Numbered from the stretch's first letter, positions 52,001 to 63,827 are shown. The stretch is DNA of 64,000 nucleotides from Coccinella septempunctata (GCF_907165205.1 NC_058197.1:18127766-18191765), one strand, 5' to 3'. The notes: a model not told the origin generated them from the sequence alone. Made by a program: numbers and translations.

Positions 52001-54567
52001 TATTGCAAGCAATTCCGAAAGCCTATCTCCCTTCGTTTAGATTTTCATCTTCGAAATGGCATTTTTCAAAAATTTGCAATTTTCAATCTGCGATATCTCC
52101 TGTTATATTCCTCTGATCCAATTGGGGTTTCCGGTTTTATGATCAGCGTTCCCGAGGCTTTCACCCTAGCACAAAAACTCGATTTCGAAAATCTCGATTT
52201 TTTGGGTCAAAAATGAGCAAGGGGTGAGACCCCCCTAAAATGGCCTATTTGCTCCTCTGTCTCAAAATCAGGGTGTTCTATTACTGTCGTAGGATATGGA
52301 GTGTATAGAAGTTGTTCTGTAGATTGTAAAAAACCAAACTGTTGGTGATTCAATAGGGAATTGCACTCAGGAGAGCCCCCCAAAGTCAACTCGAAAATGA
52401 AAAGTGAAAAAACAAAAAAATTTTTTTTCTCGTAAACAGTGTCAGATATTCGAAAGTTTGGTATGAAAATATAGGTTTTCGAACACGCTGGATCTATTTC
52501 AAGCAATTTCGAAAACCTATCTCCCTTCGTTTAGTTTTTCATCTTCGAAATGGCATTTTTCAAAAATTTGCAAATTTCAATCTGCGATATCTCCTGTAAT
52601 ATTCGTCTGATCTAATTGGGATTTTCGGTTACATAATCAGCGTTGCCTAGGCTTCCACCCTAGCACAAAAACTCGATTTCGAAAATTTCGATTTTTTGGG
52701 TCAAAAATGAGCAAGGGGTTAGACCCCCCTAAAATGCCCTATTTACTCCTCTGTCTCAAAATCAGGGTGTTCTATTACTGTCGTAGGATATGGAGTCTAT
52801 GGAAGTTGTTCTGTAGATTGTAAAAAACCAAACTGCTGATGATTTAATAGGGAATTGCACTCAGGAGGGCCCCCCAAAGTGAACTCGAAAATGAAAAATG
52901 GAAAAACAAAAAATTTGTTTTTCTCGAAAACAGTGTCAGATATTTGAAAGTTTGGTATGAAAATATAGGTTTTCGAATACGCTGCATCTTTTGCAAGTAA
53001 TTCCGAAAGCCTATCTCCCTTCGTTTAGATTTTCATCTCCGAAATGGCATTTTTCAAAAATTTGCAAATTTCAATCAGCGATATCTCCTGTAATATTCGT
53101 CTGATCCAATTGGGATTTTCGGTTTTATAATCAGCGTTGCCTAGGCTTCCACCCTAGCACAAAAACTCGATTTCGAAAATTTCGATTTTTTGGGTCAAAA
53201 ATGAGCAAGGGGTTAGACCCCCCTAAAATGCCCTATTTGCTCCTCTGTCTCAAAATCAGGGTGTTCTATTACTATCGTAGGATATGGAGTGTATAGAAGT
53301 TGTTCTGTAGATTGTAAAAAACCAAACTGTTGATGATTCAATAGGGAATTGCACTCAGGAGAGCCCCCCAAAGTCAACTCGAAAATGAAAAGTGAAAAAA
53401 CAAAAAAATTTTTTTTCTCGTAAACACTGTCAGATATTCGAAAGTTTGGTATGAAAATATAGGTTTTCGAATACGCTGCATCTATTGCAAGTAATTCCGA
53501 AAGCCTATCTCCCTTCGTTTAGATTTTCATCTTCGAAATGGCATTTTTCAAAAATTTGCAAATTTCAATCTGCGATATCTCCTGTAATATTTGTAGCATC
53601 CAATTGGGGTTTCCGGTTTTATAATCAGCGATGCCAAGGCTTTGTCCCTAGCACAAAAACACGATTTCGAAAATTTCGATTTTTTGGGTCAAAAATGAGC
53701 AAGGGGTTAGACCCCCCTAAAATCACTTATTTGCTACTCTGTCTAAAAATCAGGGTGTTCTATTACTATCGTAGGATATGGAGTGTATAGAAGTTGTTCT
53801 GTAGATTGTAAAAAACCAAGCTGTTGATGATTCAATAGGGAATTGCACTCAGGAGAGCCCCCCAAAGTGAACTCGAAAATGAAAAGTGGAAAAACAAAAA
53901 AGATTTTTTTCTCGTAAACAGTGTCAGATATTTGAAAGTTCGGTATGGAAATATAGGTTTTCGAACACGCTGAATCTATTGTGAGCAATTTCAAAACCTC
54001 ATCTATCTTCGTTTACATTTTCATCATTCACACGTGATCGTTTATTTTCTTTTCCAGACTTCGAATATTGCTCGTACAATTACAGAGCCTTTGACTTGGC
54101 CAATCACTTCGTGGAATGGATCTACGATTACACGCACAAAGAATATCCCTTCTTCAGTATCGACGAGGATAATTATCCTTCAGAAAAGCAGAGACTCAGG
54201 TTCATCGAGGAATATCTGGCGGAGAGAAATCTAGATGAAAACCCCAAGAAACTGCTCAGGGAAGTCGAGATCTTCACTTTGGCGTCTCATTTATTATGGA
54301 CCCTATGGGCCTTCGTCAACGATGAAACTTCACAAATACCTTTTGGATACTGGGTGAGTAAACGACCCTTCATTCAACCCTAGAACGAACCAAATATTCA
54401 AATGAATCCTAACAATCAACGTTATTTTACAGGAATACGGCACTGCGCGTCTCAGTTCTTACATCAAACTGAAGAACCAACTGACCACCAGACCGACCAC
54501 AAAAAGGAAATTGGTGGTCTTGGAAAAGGCCCTCCAGCCAAAACAGCAAGTCACAAAAGGCCCATAG
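43044..54567 (+). CDS. Choline kinase (choline/ethanolamine kinase family)
   Basis: Six coding exons (43044-43070, 44110-44222, 45846-46164, 50201-50462, 54058-54353, 54433-54567) join in frame to 383 residues. The enzyme phosphorylates choline with ATP, the first step of the CDP-choline route to phosphatidylcholine, in the cytosol. Visible family marks are SGGLSNLLYHISLP (from 47, ATP-binding loop), EVLLRVYGQ, ESVIFTLLSERGLGPKLHGIF, the catalytic Brenner motif FCHNDMQEGNIL (H214, D216, N221) and LIDFEYCSYNYRAFDLANHF (D241, E243). The HND-MQEGN and ANHFVEWIYDY blocks fit choline kinase better than ethanolamine kinase. The first exon (nine codons) is the least certain part; translation could instead begin at the ATG that opens exon 2. 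Intron 2 holds an antisense retroelement fossil, intron 3 a MITE-like element, and intron 4 is almost wholly satellite. Confidence 0.93.
43659..43670. promoter_or_regulatory. CRE-type palindrome in choline kinase intron 1
   Basis: Perfect TTTGACGTCAAA, containing the TGACGTCA bZIP core, 0.6 kb downstream of the first coding exon. A related TTGACGTTA lies 11 bases before it. Candidate intronic enhancer site only. Confidence 0.35.
44950..45610 (-). pseudogene. Jockey-like ORF2 3' fragment: RNase H and C-terminal zinc-like region
   Basis: Read on the minus strand inside choline kinase intron 2. From about 45600 downward one sees NGSKT, then ATAVFQAKILAIER and KGSDSQAAIKAMNFSFIDSK, then VSLVWVPGHAVIKA. 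These are the RNase H signatures of Jockey-type retrotransposons (DGSK, FQAEI, SDSQAA, WVPGHxG). Further on, in another frame, come LLTGFLT-stop-LCHLRKHMM and TIGLSETDDCRLCGGN, the usual LTGH...GL...CRLC tail. Frameshifts and stops show that it is dead. The reverse transcriptase itself is missing. Confidence 0.8.
46165..49788. other. Choline kinase intron 3, left part
   Basis: AT-rich intronic DNA with no coding exon seen. Open frames at 46920-47189 and 48277-48528 have no recognisable product. A GC-richer spot with CAAAATGGCGCC near 48684 resembles a YY1-type promoter site and could mark an internal start, which is speculative. Confidence 0.4.
49789..50033. mobile_element. MITE-like element with imperfect terminal inverted repeats
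   Basis: The left end CAGGGCGTTTCTGAAT and the reverse complement of the right end CAGGGTGTATCTGAAT agree at 14 of 16 bases. The 245-base interior has no coding capacity, as in nonautonomous DNA transposons. I could not see a clean target-site duplication (TATA on the left, CATA on the right). Confidence 0.6.
50478..54027. repeat. 494-base satellite, array 3, filling choline kinase intron 4
   Basis: The block TTTGGTATGAAAATATAGG starts at 50479 and its last relative (TTCGGTATGGAAATATAGG) at 53939, which is 3460 bases or almost exactly seven 494-base periods. The intron runs from 50463 to 54057, so only about 15 bases after the donor and about 30 before the acceptor are not satellite. The acceptor itself (TTTTCTTTTCCAG) is normal. 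Orientation and sequence match arrays 1 and 2. Confidence 0.96.
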
Positions 54568-55030
54568 GAAGACCACCTCGGCGTTAATACAGAAACGTTT
54601 GAGTTTCTTGACGAAAATTTTTTATATCCTGACTGACCTGTTTGTGAAAAAAAAAATGAGCCTGTGATATTGATAGTCACAGCGCAGCTATTGCAGCATC
54701 TTTCGTTAGAAAACACCACTCAGCTGATAACCAGTTATCGAAAGTATTATTTTTTCCTATAGGAAATTCTATGTATGGCATATATTCCATTTTCTTCAAG
54801 GAAGAGAGTATTTAGTGAGAAGACTGAGAGAGAAGAGAATTTCTTATCGTCTGATGGGGGCATCTGTACAGTTGAAACTGATCAGATTGTTTATGTTTAG
54901 TTTGTATAGAGATTTAGTGAATGTTTTTTATATAAGATTGTTTAAATATATTTTTTGGCGAATCCATAACGACAATTTCATTACCCCATCATGATTTTCA
55001 AATTTCCCCATCCCAAAAACTTGTCGCTTG

Positions 55031-55036
55031 AATAAA
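55031..55036 (+). terminator. Candidate poly(A) signal of choline kinase
   Basis: AATAAA about 465 bases after the stop codon. It lies 60 bases from the opposite-strand signal of the zyxin-like gene. Confidence 0.5.
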
Positions 55037-55095
55037 TAATGAAAGAATTGAGGCAGGATTAATAAATCAATAAAATCATATGAAACTGATTAAAA

Positions 55096-55101
55096 TTTAT
55101 T
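55096..55101 (-). terminator. Candidate poly(A) signal of the zyxin-like gene
   Basis: AATAAA on the minus strand, giving a 3' UTR of about 0.7 kb for the zyxin-like gene. Several other AT-rich candidates lie closer to its stop. Confidence 0.4.
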
Positions 55102-55796
55102 TCATCGAGTCATACAAAAGTTTCAAGTTACAATAAATATAAAAATAGATAAAAGCAATAGGATGGAATATAAGACCCAAATATGATGCAACATATAAGA
55201 AATTTCATCAAAGAATCAACATCACAATAAAAAGATATGAAATCCCAAAAATACTTCAATAATTTCAACTTTGAGCAAATTTTCGATTCAATAAAAAGAG
55301 TTCAATAAGATTAATTTCACAAATGTTTGCTTGATACGCTCATATTTCTAAATCAACAGCCTAAGGAATGCTAAAACTTAATAAACGAATTACTTAACCG
55401 AGAGGTTGCCAAAAATCATAGTAATAACTAAAAAATAAGACCTAAAATATATAGATGAATAAAAGGATGAAAAATAAAAATGAAATATACCTAAAATGAA
55501 AAGCTACAAAAAAGTTCAATAAATCAGTTATGAGTAAAATACTACTATTTGTATAATAAACTTACTAAATGGCACATATTTACTCATATTACACTTGTTA
55601 TAAGCTTCTTTGTTCGATAATTTTCCAAAAAAAAATACTTGAATTAATAATGCAATAGGAACAACTGTTACTTACAGAAGCAACATGCTTTGTGCTTTCG
55701 TCAGGAATTGATGTTACAGGCAGTTTACGACTTGTTATATTTCAAATTACCCGATGCCAAATGCAGCTTGGAATGTATGTTTAAGTAGTAGAAGCT

Positions 55797-58390
55797 TTAA
55801 AGCTCCGTAGTTATGTTATTTGAAATCGCTTGTACTCTTTTCGCATTGCAACTCTTGCACAACACATGACCATCTAGCGGGTAACAACCTCTCCCTTCAG
55901 CTTCTGATGAGAGCACTAGACCGCAGTCCTTGAAAGAGAAGAGTCAATCATTCAACCCAAAAACAATCGAATGATATACTCACTTCGCATTTGTAACACT
56001 GAACATGGAAACTATGATCAAGAGCAACCACACGGACGGTTTCTTCCTCACCCGGTTCGGGCATAATTGGCTGCTTACATACCCAACATCTCGGAGCAAA
56101 TATTCTGAAATAGAAGCATTATACCAGGGTTTTTCTCCGAACGTGAAGGTTAAGTAACACTCACTTGTGGAAATCTTCGATGCAATGAACTCTATTTGTA
56201 GCATCAACCGTGAAAGGTATCCCGTCCAGGCTCTTACCGCAAACAACACAACAAAAACAACCGGGATGATAGGGTTTTCCAGTAGCCCTCAAAATTCTAT
56301 CCATGATGGGTTTCTGACAAACGCAGCACTTTTCCAAAGTGTTCTACAATCAGAAATTAATAGAAAAAACAAATTCAGAGAAAAAAATTACTCACAAAGT
56401 AATCTTCTTCGCAGTAGGGTTTACCATTCAAAGCGTAGAATGGTTTTCCCTGTAGGTTTACAGCACACTGATGGCAAGTGAAACATTTCGTATGGTACAA
56501 CCTGGACATAGCCGTACAACCATTGCTTGCCCCAACAATCTAAAGAATCACGTATTTACTTCAAAAATTTCTCTGAATTAAATACGATCAGTTACCTTCT
56601 CTTTGCACTTGGTACAATGACCGTAAGTGTCTAAGATATCGCTGTCATCATTATCTAGACCTTGAACAAGCAGATCAGTCAGGCTGTCGACTTCCTGATC
56701 TTTGTTCAAGCCCATCCTGCTGGCCGATTGCGAAGGACCTGTCATTACGCTATTGTTTCCGCTCACATACGGGGCGTATAAAGAGTAGTTTGAGCGAGAA
56801 GACAGCTGACTCGGAGGCCTGGGATTAATAGGCTCGTAAATGGATTCATAAGTAGAGGAAGCCTGAAAAGCACAAAGGGATAGAGCTGGCTAGATGATAA
56901 CGCAATATCAACAACTCCCTCCTTTATGTTACACACAAAAAATAAGCGGTGGTTTGTTTGAATTGAAGATAATAATGAAAGACTGTGTAGACATCTACTA
57001 CTTTGAGAGATCAAATCAAACGATTACACTAAGAGTGCACATATTCATGAAAACACAGAAATGATTAAAGCAGGATGCCATTAATGAACGTTTTTATCTT
57101 TAGATACCTTCAAAAATATCCCCCAAAAACATGAATCCCCATTAAAAAAAAAATGCTTGCATAACCATGCAGTAACCTCCGGTGCAACAAAAACGGACAA
57201 GTCGACAATAATGACAGTTATTTCTTCATAAATTACCTTGGAGGAATTCCCATATCCAAAATCTGAGTCGGCATACTGAGAAAACAGAAAAGTATTTATG
57301 TAATTTCATTACAACATAAAAACGGGAAGAGTCAAATAGATAAGCAACCTTTCCAATTTTTCCTATTTTTATTCGAGTATCGGATTTACCTGCGAACCCA
57401 TCCCGTAAGTGCTATAATCTTGACCGCGACCAGTGGCTCTGCGCAGTTCGCTGTAGCTCGAACTTACAGGGGACGGAGGGGCAACGAGATCCTCGGGCGG
57501 TGGTGGCAAATTGGTGTTCACAGTACAAGGCTGATAATCGCCAAGATTGGAAGTTAACGGTGGGGGAGGTGGGGGTAAATCGTCAGCACCTAAAATTACT
57601 CAGTTGCAGAAAAACCACTCTAACATTTTATCACCTTCTCCTAACCTCCGTTACCATATGGGGGAGCAGGGGATCCCATATTCAAGTTGCTATACATGCT
57701 TCCACCCCTTTGAGGATGCATCAAGTTAGAATACACCAAGGATTCAGGCTTTACTCTATTCCCAACCTGGATATTACTGTAAGTCACCTGATCTGATCTG
57801 GGATCGTAACCTTAAATAAATATGGACGTTTCAATAGGAAAAAGATTCTAGTCATCAATATAATAGTATAAGTAGAGTCTGCCAAGAAATCAACGCAGTA
57901 GCCATATCTTTTACCTCTTTGTCCCATTGTTGACCCAGCCATAGATGATAAGGATGGAGATGGTCCAGCGTTATACTGATTCAAATATCTCTGATCATCT
58001 CTAGGTAAATTGGCGTAAGTATTTTGGTACCTTTGTTGTGGAATCGACTGATTGGAGGAAGTGGAAGACATCCGTCCGCTGTTAGCGTATGTATGAGCGT
58101 TTGATGAAGCATTAGAGTATAGAGCAGAGTTTGTTGAAAGCCCAGAAGAGTATAAAGGTTCCGAAGAATGTTTGAGAGGATAGGACTGAGGAACCTGAAT
58201 AAAATAGTTATAGTTTTTTGTCGACATTTACGAGAAAATAAAGTACCTGAGGTTGGGGCTTTTTCGGTTTCGGTGGTACTGCAGGGCCCACTTTTCTACC
58301 CAATGTACCGGAATTAGATTGGAGGCTTGGTGTAAGCTCTTTCCTATTTATTAGGGCCAATTCGGCCAACTGTTTATCTAAATCGTTCAT
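55797..58390 (-). CDS. Zyxin/LPP/TRIP6-like protein with three LIM domains
   Basis: Ten coding exons on the minus strand (58247-58390, 57915-58194, 57655-57810, 57390-57589, 57237-57275, 56596-56862, 56396-56539, 56165-56343, 55984-56104, 55797-55928) join in frame to 553 residues. Zyxin-family proteins sit at focal adhesions and actin structures and recruit Ena/VASP. The N-terminal half is Ser/Tyr/Pro-rich, with VPPKPKKPQPQ, DDLPPPPPP and NLPPPPEDL, the last two resembling the Ena/VASP ligand. Three C-terminal LIM domains show paired zinc ligands: HCTKCKEK with KCFTCHQC (from about 353), CCVCQKPI with CFCCVVC (from about 415), and CWVCKQPI with CYKCEDCG. The protein ends TTEL, a class I PDZ ligand like that of LPP. 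The 39-base exon 57237-57275 has phase 0 at both ends, so skipping it would keep the frame. An acceptor at about 58410 implies a noncoding first exon. Confidence 0.94.
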
Positions 58391-59032
58391 GACTTAAGTA
58401 GAAGTCACACCTAAAAGATAAATAGCATATTGTAATCGTCTTCTGATACCTACACTTCAAGCAATCGAAACAAAAAGATGCAAATTTGAAGATAAATTAT
58501 ACCTACTGCGCGATTTATTACCTGTATCGAAATCAAATAATAAGTAAGTCTCATAAACAATGGTTCAATATTTAAACATGATTCATCATTAGTCATAGGT
58601 CAATAACAAATTTATACGTAAAACTTGACTTATCTTCTTGAAAAATACATCCTTTCTTAAATCTGTCAAAGTGACAAGTGTCAAATTCCATGTCATCACT
58701 TGTCATTTGTCATTGAACTCTATGGTTCCCATAGAGTCTTGTAGATAACAAACGAACTAATACACTTTCGAACTACAAAACCAAATATCACTCTGAAAAA
58801 ACTATGAATCACAGTAGTTCAAAACGCACACGTATATTTTGACAGTTAACATAACCTCGCTTCTAAAATATTTATTTTCGTATAGGATTTCCAACTAGAA
58901 TTTTCTTTCTATTTTTAAACTTTAGTTCTAAATTAATTCCGATCAATTTCTGGAATACTTTAGAACGTAACTGACATATAAGTCCATGCGAATTGCATTC
59001 AGAAGTTCTTAGTTTTGTGGAAAATATACAAA
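58391..59032. promoter_or_regulatory. Head-to-head promoter region of the zyxin-like and UNC-45 genes
   Basis: Only 642 bases separate the two start codons, so both promoters and the noncoding first exon of the zyxin-like gene must fit here. The middle holds a dense cluster of TGTCA/TGACA motifs (58668-58713) and a perfect inverted repeat (58718-58736). Confidence 0.6.
58668..58736. promoter_or_regulatory. TGTCA cluster plus 8-base inverted repeat
   Basis: Five TGTCA and one TGACA pentamers lie within about 46 bases, followed by CTCTATGG-TTC-CCATAGAG, a perfect 8-base palindrome with a 3-base spacer. TGACA/TGTCA is the core bound by TALE homeodomain proteins such as Homothorax/Meis and TGIF. 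Binding here is an inference. Confidence 0.4.
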
Positions 59033-62000
59033 ATGGGCACAGCTGATATCGAAAACTCGGAAAAATATAAAGAGCAAGGTAATGAGGCCTTCAAAAATGG
59101 CAATTGGGACGAAGCTTTAGCATTATATACTAAAGCAATACACCTCGTTAATGAGGAAGGGAAGGATTTGGCCACTTACTATAAAAATAGGGCCGCAACA
59201 CATCTTAAACTTGAGAATTATGAAGAGGCAGTTACGGATTGTGACAAATGTTTGAAAATAACTCCCTCAGACCCAAAGGCTCTCTATCGACGCTGCCAAG
59301 CATTAGAGAAACTGGAGGTATGCGATATTTCATTGATGAAATTAATATACAACTTTCGGTTATCTCTTTTCTAGAGATTCGAAGAAGCTTACAGGGATGC
59401 TACACATATATTCAGAGATGATCCTAATAATAAATTGATTCAACCAACACTTGAACGATTGTACAGGGTAGTTCAAGAGAGGGAAAGAAGAAATGCTCAA
59501 ACAAGTACCAAACTAGAAAGCATGATAAAAATCGCATTTGAATTCACAGAAAATATTGAAAAACGCGAAACCGCTATGAAAAACTTATTGGTATTGGCAA
59601 GAGAAGGAGCCGGTTCTGAAATAATGGTGAAATCATCTGTTATACAACAAATTAGAAGACTGTTGAAAGTTGAGAAGAACGAAGAAATTCAAATAACAGG
59701 TTGGATAATTCATACATTAATATATTTAGTTCTTTATGAATGTTTTCAGCAATAAGAATAATTGGAGAACTTTTCAAGCATTCCCCGGAAAAAACCAAGA
59801 AAGTTCTCCAAGATTTAGGTTTACCTTGGTTTCTCGAAACACTCGATTCCACGAATAAAGAGCAAGTAAATGCGGTACAATATTGCCTTCAAGCAACTTT
59901 GAATTCCTTTTCTGGAATGAAGAACAAATCGGACTCTAAACCAGATAAGGAATTGATCAAGAAACACGAAACGGAAATAAATTCAATACTAGCATTTTTG
60001 ATAAACAACATTACAAACGCAATAATAAGCGGATTAGCAAGAGATGCAATTATAGAACTACTCATAAGAAATGTGCATTATACTGCTTTGGATTGGGCTA
60101 TGCAACTTGTCGACCAAGGTAAGCTACTACTAATGCAAGAATTTGATTTTTTTTAATCCTTTTTACTAAATAGGGGGGGTTGAGAAATTGCTGCAATGTA
60201 CGGGTGAACTGGAGGAATTCAAGTATGAAAGTTCCATGAATATAACATCGTCAACAAGTACCATAGCTGCAATGTGTCTACAGCGAGTCTACGAAAACAT
60301 GTATTATGACAGCGCAAAAGAGAAATTTATGGGCAAAATAGAAAACTACGTAAAGGAGAAACTGCTTAGTCCAGATATAGAATCGAAAGTCAGGGTTGTT
60401 GCAACCATAACTAGTTTATTAAGGGGTCCTCTTGATGTTGGAAATGCAATTGTAGGAAAAGAAGGAATAATGCAGATGATTTTGGTTATGGCCAATACCG
60501 AAGATGTTTTACAACAAAGGGTTAGAAGTTTCTTTCTTAACAATGCAAAATGAAGTAAAACAATTTTAATTTAATAGGTTGCTTGCGAATGTATCATTGC
60601 AACAGCCAGTAGGGCAGACAAAGCGAAGGCTATAATAGCACAAGGTGTTGACATTTTGAAGAAGTTGTACACTTCGAAAGACGAAGGAGTTAGATTGAGG
60701 GCACTAGTGGGTTTATGTAAACTCGGTAGTTCAGCTGGTACTGACGCTTCATTGAGGCCTTTTGCCGAAGGCTCCAACGTGAAATTAGCTGAAGCTTGTA
60801 GAAGGTATAAACATCCGAAAAAAACCTTCCAGGTTTTAATTCAACTATTTGTCGTAGGTTCATGTTGAGACCGGGAAAAGACTTGTCCTTCAGAAAATGG
60901 GCAACCGAAGGATTAGCTTACTTGACACTGGACGCGGAGGTCAAGGAGAAACTGATAGAAGACACAGCCTGCATCCGTGCAATGATCGAACTAGCCAGAT
61001 CAGGCGACGAATCTTGCTTATATGGAGTGATCACTACTTTGATGAATCTCATCAACGCGTACGAAGAACAAGAGGTAAAATTTTCGATTTAAACACGAAA
61101 AATATCACTCAAACGAAAAAATCCCACTCAGGTCCTTCCGGAAATGGTGGAACTGGCCAAGTTCGCCAAACAGCACATTCCAGAGAAACACGAACTGGAC
61201 GATCCTGATTTCATCACCAAGAGGATCATAGTCTTGGGAAAAGAGGGTATAACCTCGGCCCTTGTAGCCCTTTCGAAAACCGAGAGCGAACACTCCAGAG
61301 AATCCATTTCGAGAGTGTTCAACGCCCTGTGTAGCGAACAAGAATTGAGGGGCATAGTTGTAGCCCAAGGGGGGGTTAAAGCACTGATGTCGTTGGCCTC
61401 TAGGGGCACCGAAAAGGGTAAAGTTCAAGCCTGTCAGGCTCTGGCCAGGATAGGTATAACGATAGACCCAGAGGTGGCTTTCCCAGGCCAGAGATGTCTG
61501 GAGGTCATAAGACCGCTGATCCAACTCCTACACCCTGATCGAAGCGGCCTGGAAAATTTCGAGGCACTCATGGCGTTGTGCAACTTGGCACAGGTAAGTC
61601 CTATAAGTCTCACATAAACTCAGAATACAATAAATATTCCCTAGGTGAGTGAAAGCGCCAGACAAAAAATCCTGAAGGAAGGTGGACTCTCCAGGATCGA
61701 CCATTACCTCTTCGAGGAACATCAGTACCTTTGCAGAGCTGCCACCCAATGTATGACCAACATGGCCATGTCCCCAGACGTGGTCAAGATCTACGAAGGT
61801 CCCAACGACAAAATAAAAATGATGGTATCCCTGGCGATGGACGAAGACGTCGACACTTCCATGGCCGCCTCTGGATGCCTGGCCATATTGACCGGTAGCA
61901 GCAAGACAGTCTGCGGCAAGATTTTCGAATCGCAGAACTGGCTGGATTGCTTGCAGATGCTGCTGGCCAATCCTAAACCGAGCATCCAGTACCGGGGACT

Positions 62001-62199
62001 CTGCGTCGTCTCAAACGTTGTGGATAGCTCGAAGGAAAACGCGGAAAAGCTGATCTCGACCAATGTTATGGAAATTCTGATGGCTTTGTCTAAATTGCCC
62101 GAGGAAACCCACCCCAAAGTGGCCAATACTGCTGAAGAGATTCTCAAGGCTGCAGAAAAATTGGGCGTCATCAAAAGGCCGGGACAAGATGACGAATGA
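59033..62199 (+). CDS. unc-45: UNC-45 myosin chaperone
   Basis: Eight coding exons (59033-59317, 59375-59699, 59750-60118, 60174-60520, 60578-60804, 60858-61074, 61132-61593, 61645-62199) join in frame to 928 residues, close to the usual 930-950. UNC-45 folds the myosin motor domain together with Hsp90. The first ~110 residues are a three-repeat TPR domain. It carries the full carboxylate clamp that holds the Hsp90/Hsp70 tail: K13, N17, N52, K82 and R86. The central and UCS regions are armadillo-like helices, with RKWATEGLAYLTLDAEVKEK, LVLAREGAGSEIMV and, near the end, TAEEILKAAEKLGVIKRPGQ. The start is the first ATG of the frame, and there is no upstream ATG in it. All introns are 49-57 bases. 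It is divergent from the zyxin-like gene and convergent with spermidine synthase. Confidence 0.96.
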
Positions 62200-62300
62200 G
62201 ACTTTTAACTGTGTGGAATATTTTATACGAGATATAAATTTTATATCAGTTGTGTATTGATTGAGTACTTAATATTTATTGTTTAAATGATTGAGAATTA

Positions 62301-62306
62301 ATTAAA
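62301..62306 (+). terminator. Candidate poly(A) signal of UNC-45
   Basis: ATTAAA about 100 bases after the UNC-45 stop codon, in very AT-rich sequence. Confidence 0.4.
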
Positions 62307-62764
62307 ATCTTGTTGAAATATTCGATCATTATTGGGAAAGCGGGTGAAGTAATAATCAAAAAAATAATAATAATAAAGACATATATTTCTTGTAACAAAA
62401 AAGCCTATCAACAGATTCAACAAAATACATCTAAATGAGGACTTTACATTGGGATTGAAGATCCCCCATGTACTCATCATTCCTAAAATGCCTAATAAAC
62501 ACGTAGAATGGAATAAGGTCCCCACTAAGAATACATAAATTGAATCAACTTGAGTTTCATATACCTAACACTACATTCTTAATACTGCTGCAAATAAAAC
62601 TTAGCAAAAAGGTTCAAAATAACCATTTAAAGTACGCTGATACCCTCGATAATATGATTCACTATACGAGTAAAAATATATCAAGAAATAAAAAATATAA
62701 AGTAATTATATATATAAAAGTTATAAAAAATAGGGGAAGACGAAGGAATACAATTTATCGAAAG
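62307..62764. other. Intergenic tail-to-tail region of UNC-45 and spermidine synthase
   Basis: Very AT-rich, with no coding exon seen. It holds the 3' UTR of spermidine synthase; no standard AATAAA was found on that strand, so a variant signal may be used. Confidence 0.4.
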
Positions 62765-63815
62765 TCAACCGTATAAAACTTTCTTGGCAAAATTTGGCAG
62801 CACGAAGCAGGACCTGTGAATTTCAGAATTATAATACTTCAATTCGTATTTATCCAATTCATCCTGTGTGAAATTGAGCTTCGGCACGCTCAAATCATTC
62901 GTTTCGTCAAGAGCTGCCAAGAAAAACCCGATCTGTCCTGTGGGGTAGGTTGGAACACTTGCAATCGGATATCTGTGCAATATAACACCACCAGATTACT
63001 ACCAAAATAATGTTTCAAAGCATCATCCTCACCTCACGACCTTGAAATGCTTGCGACAATGTTCAAAGGTACTTTTGACCATTTCAATACCGGCCCAAAT
63101 GGTTCCACCTTGCGAACAAATGATCCCACCTGGTCTGAGAGCCTCTTTGAGAAGCAAAAAGTAAGACTCTGAAAACAGGGCTGTGGCTGGCCCTATTGGA
63201 TCGCTGGAGTCTGTGATGATTACATCAAATTCATTTTTATGTGTCCTCATATACTCAAAGCCGTCACAAACCTAAATTGATCAATCTTAAATCTCGTTTA
63301 GGCAAGAAAATGACTAACAATTTACCTGGAGATTTAATTTTTCAGAATCAAATCCCTTGGACATAGACGGTAGGTGCTTCTTACATACATCAATCACCTT
63401 CTGATCGATCTCTACCTGAACAATCTCTTTGACCAATGGGTGCTTGGTAACCTCTCTGGCCACGCCCCCATCACCCCCGCCCACAATGAGCACCCTTTCA
63501 GGGTTAGGGTGGGCACAAAGGGGTAGAAAGGAAATCATTTCCTGATATGCGAATTCGTCATTTTCGGTACATTGAATGATGCCATCTAGTATCAAGGCTT
63601 TGCCGTGATTGGACCTATGAATTCAATGACAAAAAAATGGTTGCAGACAGTACCGAAACTTACGTTTGCAAAACCATAATCTCTTGATATTCCGATTTCT
63701 CGCAACTCAAAACTTTATCAACCTTGAGAGCAAGATGCTGACCTGGCCACATATCGTTGATTTCTCTGAACCAGCCATCCTGAATTTGACCGCTGGCAGA
63801 TTCAAGGCAATCCAT
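62765..63815 (-). CDS. Spermidine synthase
   Basis: Four coding exons on the minus strand (63664-63815, 63326-63614, 63033-63271, 62765-62972) join in frame to 295 residues, near the usual ~300. The enzyme transfers the aminopropyl group of decarboxylated S-adenosylmethionine to putrescine, making spermidine, in the cytosol. Visible marks are GWFREINDMWPGQ, LILDGIIQCTENDEFAYQEM, the nucleotide-binding VGGGDGG (96-101), the catalytic TDSSDP (D168 to D171), PTYPTGQIGF (substrate pocket) and LKYYNSEIHRSCFVLPNFA near the end. The start chosen is the first ATG in the exon whose acceptor is at 63827. The frame is open from that acceptor (SAEK-M), so a few residues could come from an upstream exon outside the window. 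Confidence 0.95.
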
Positions 63816-63827
63816 TTTCTCGGCACT

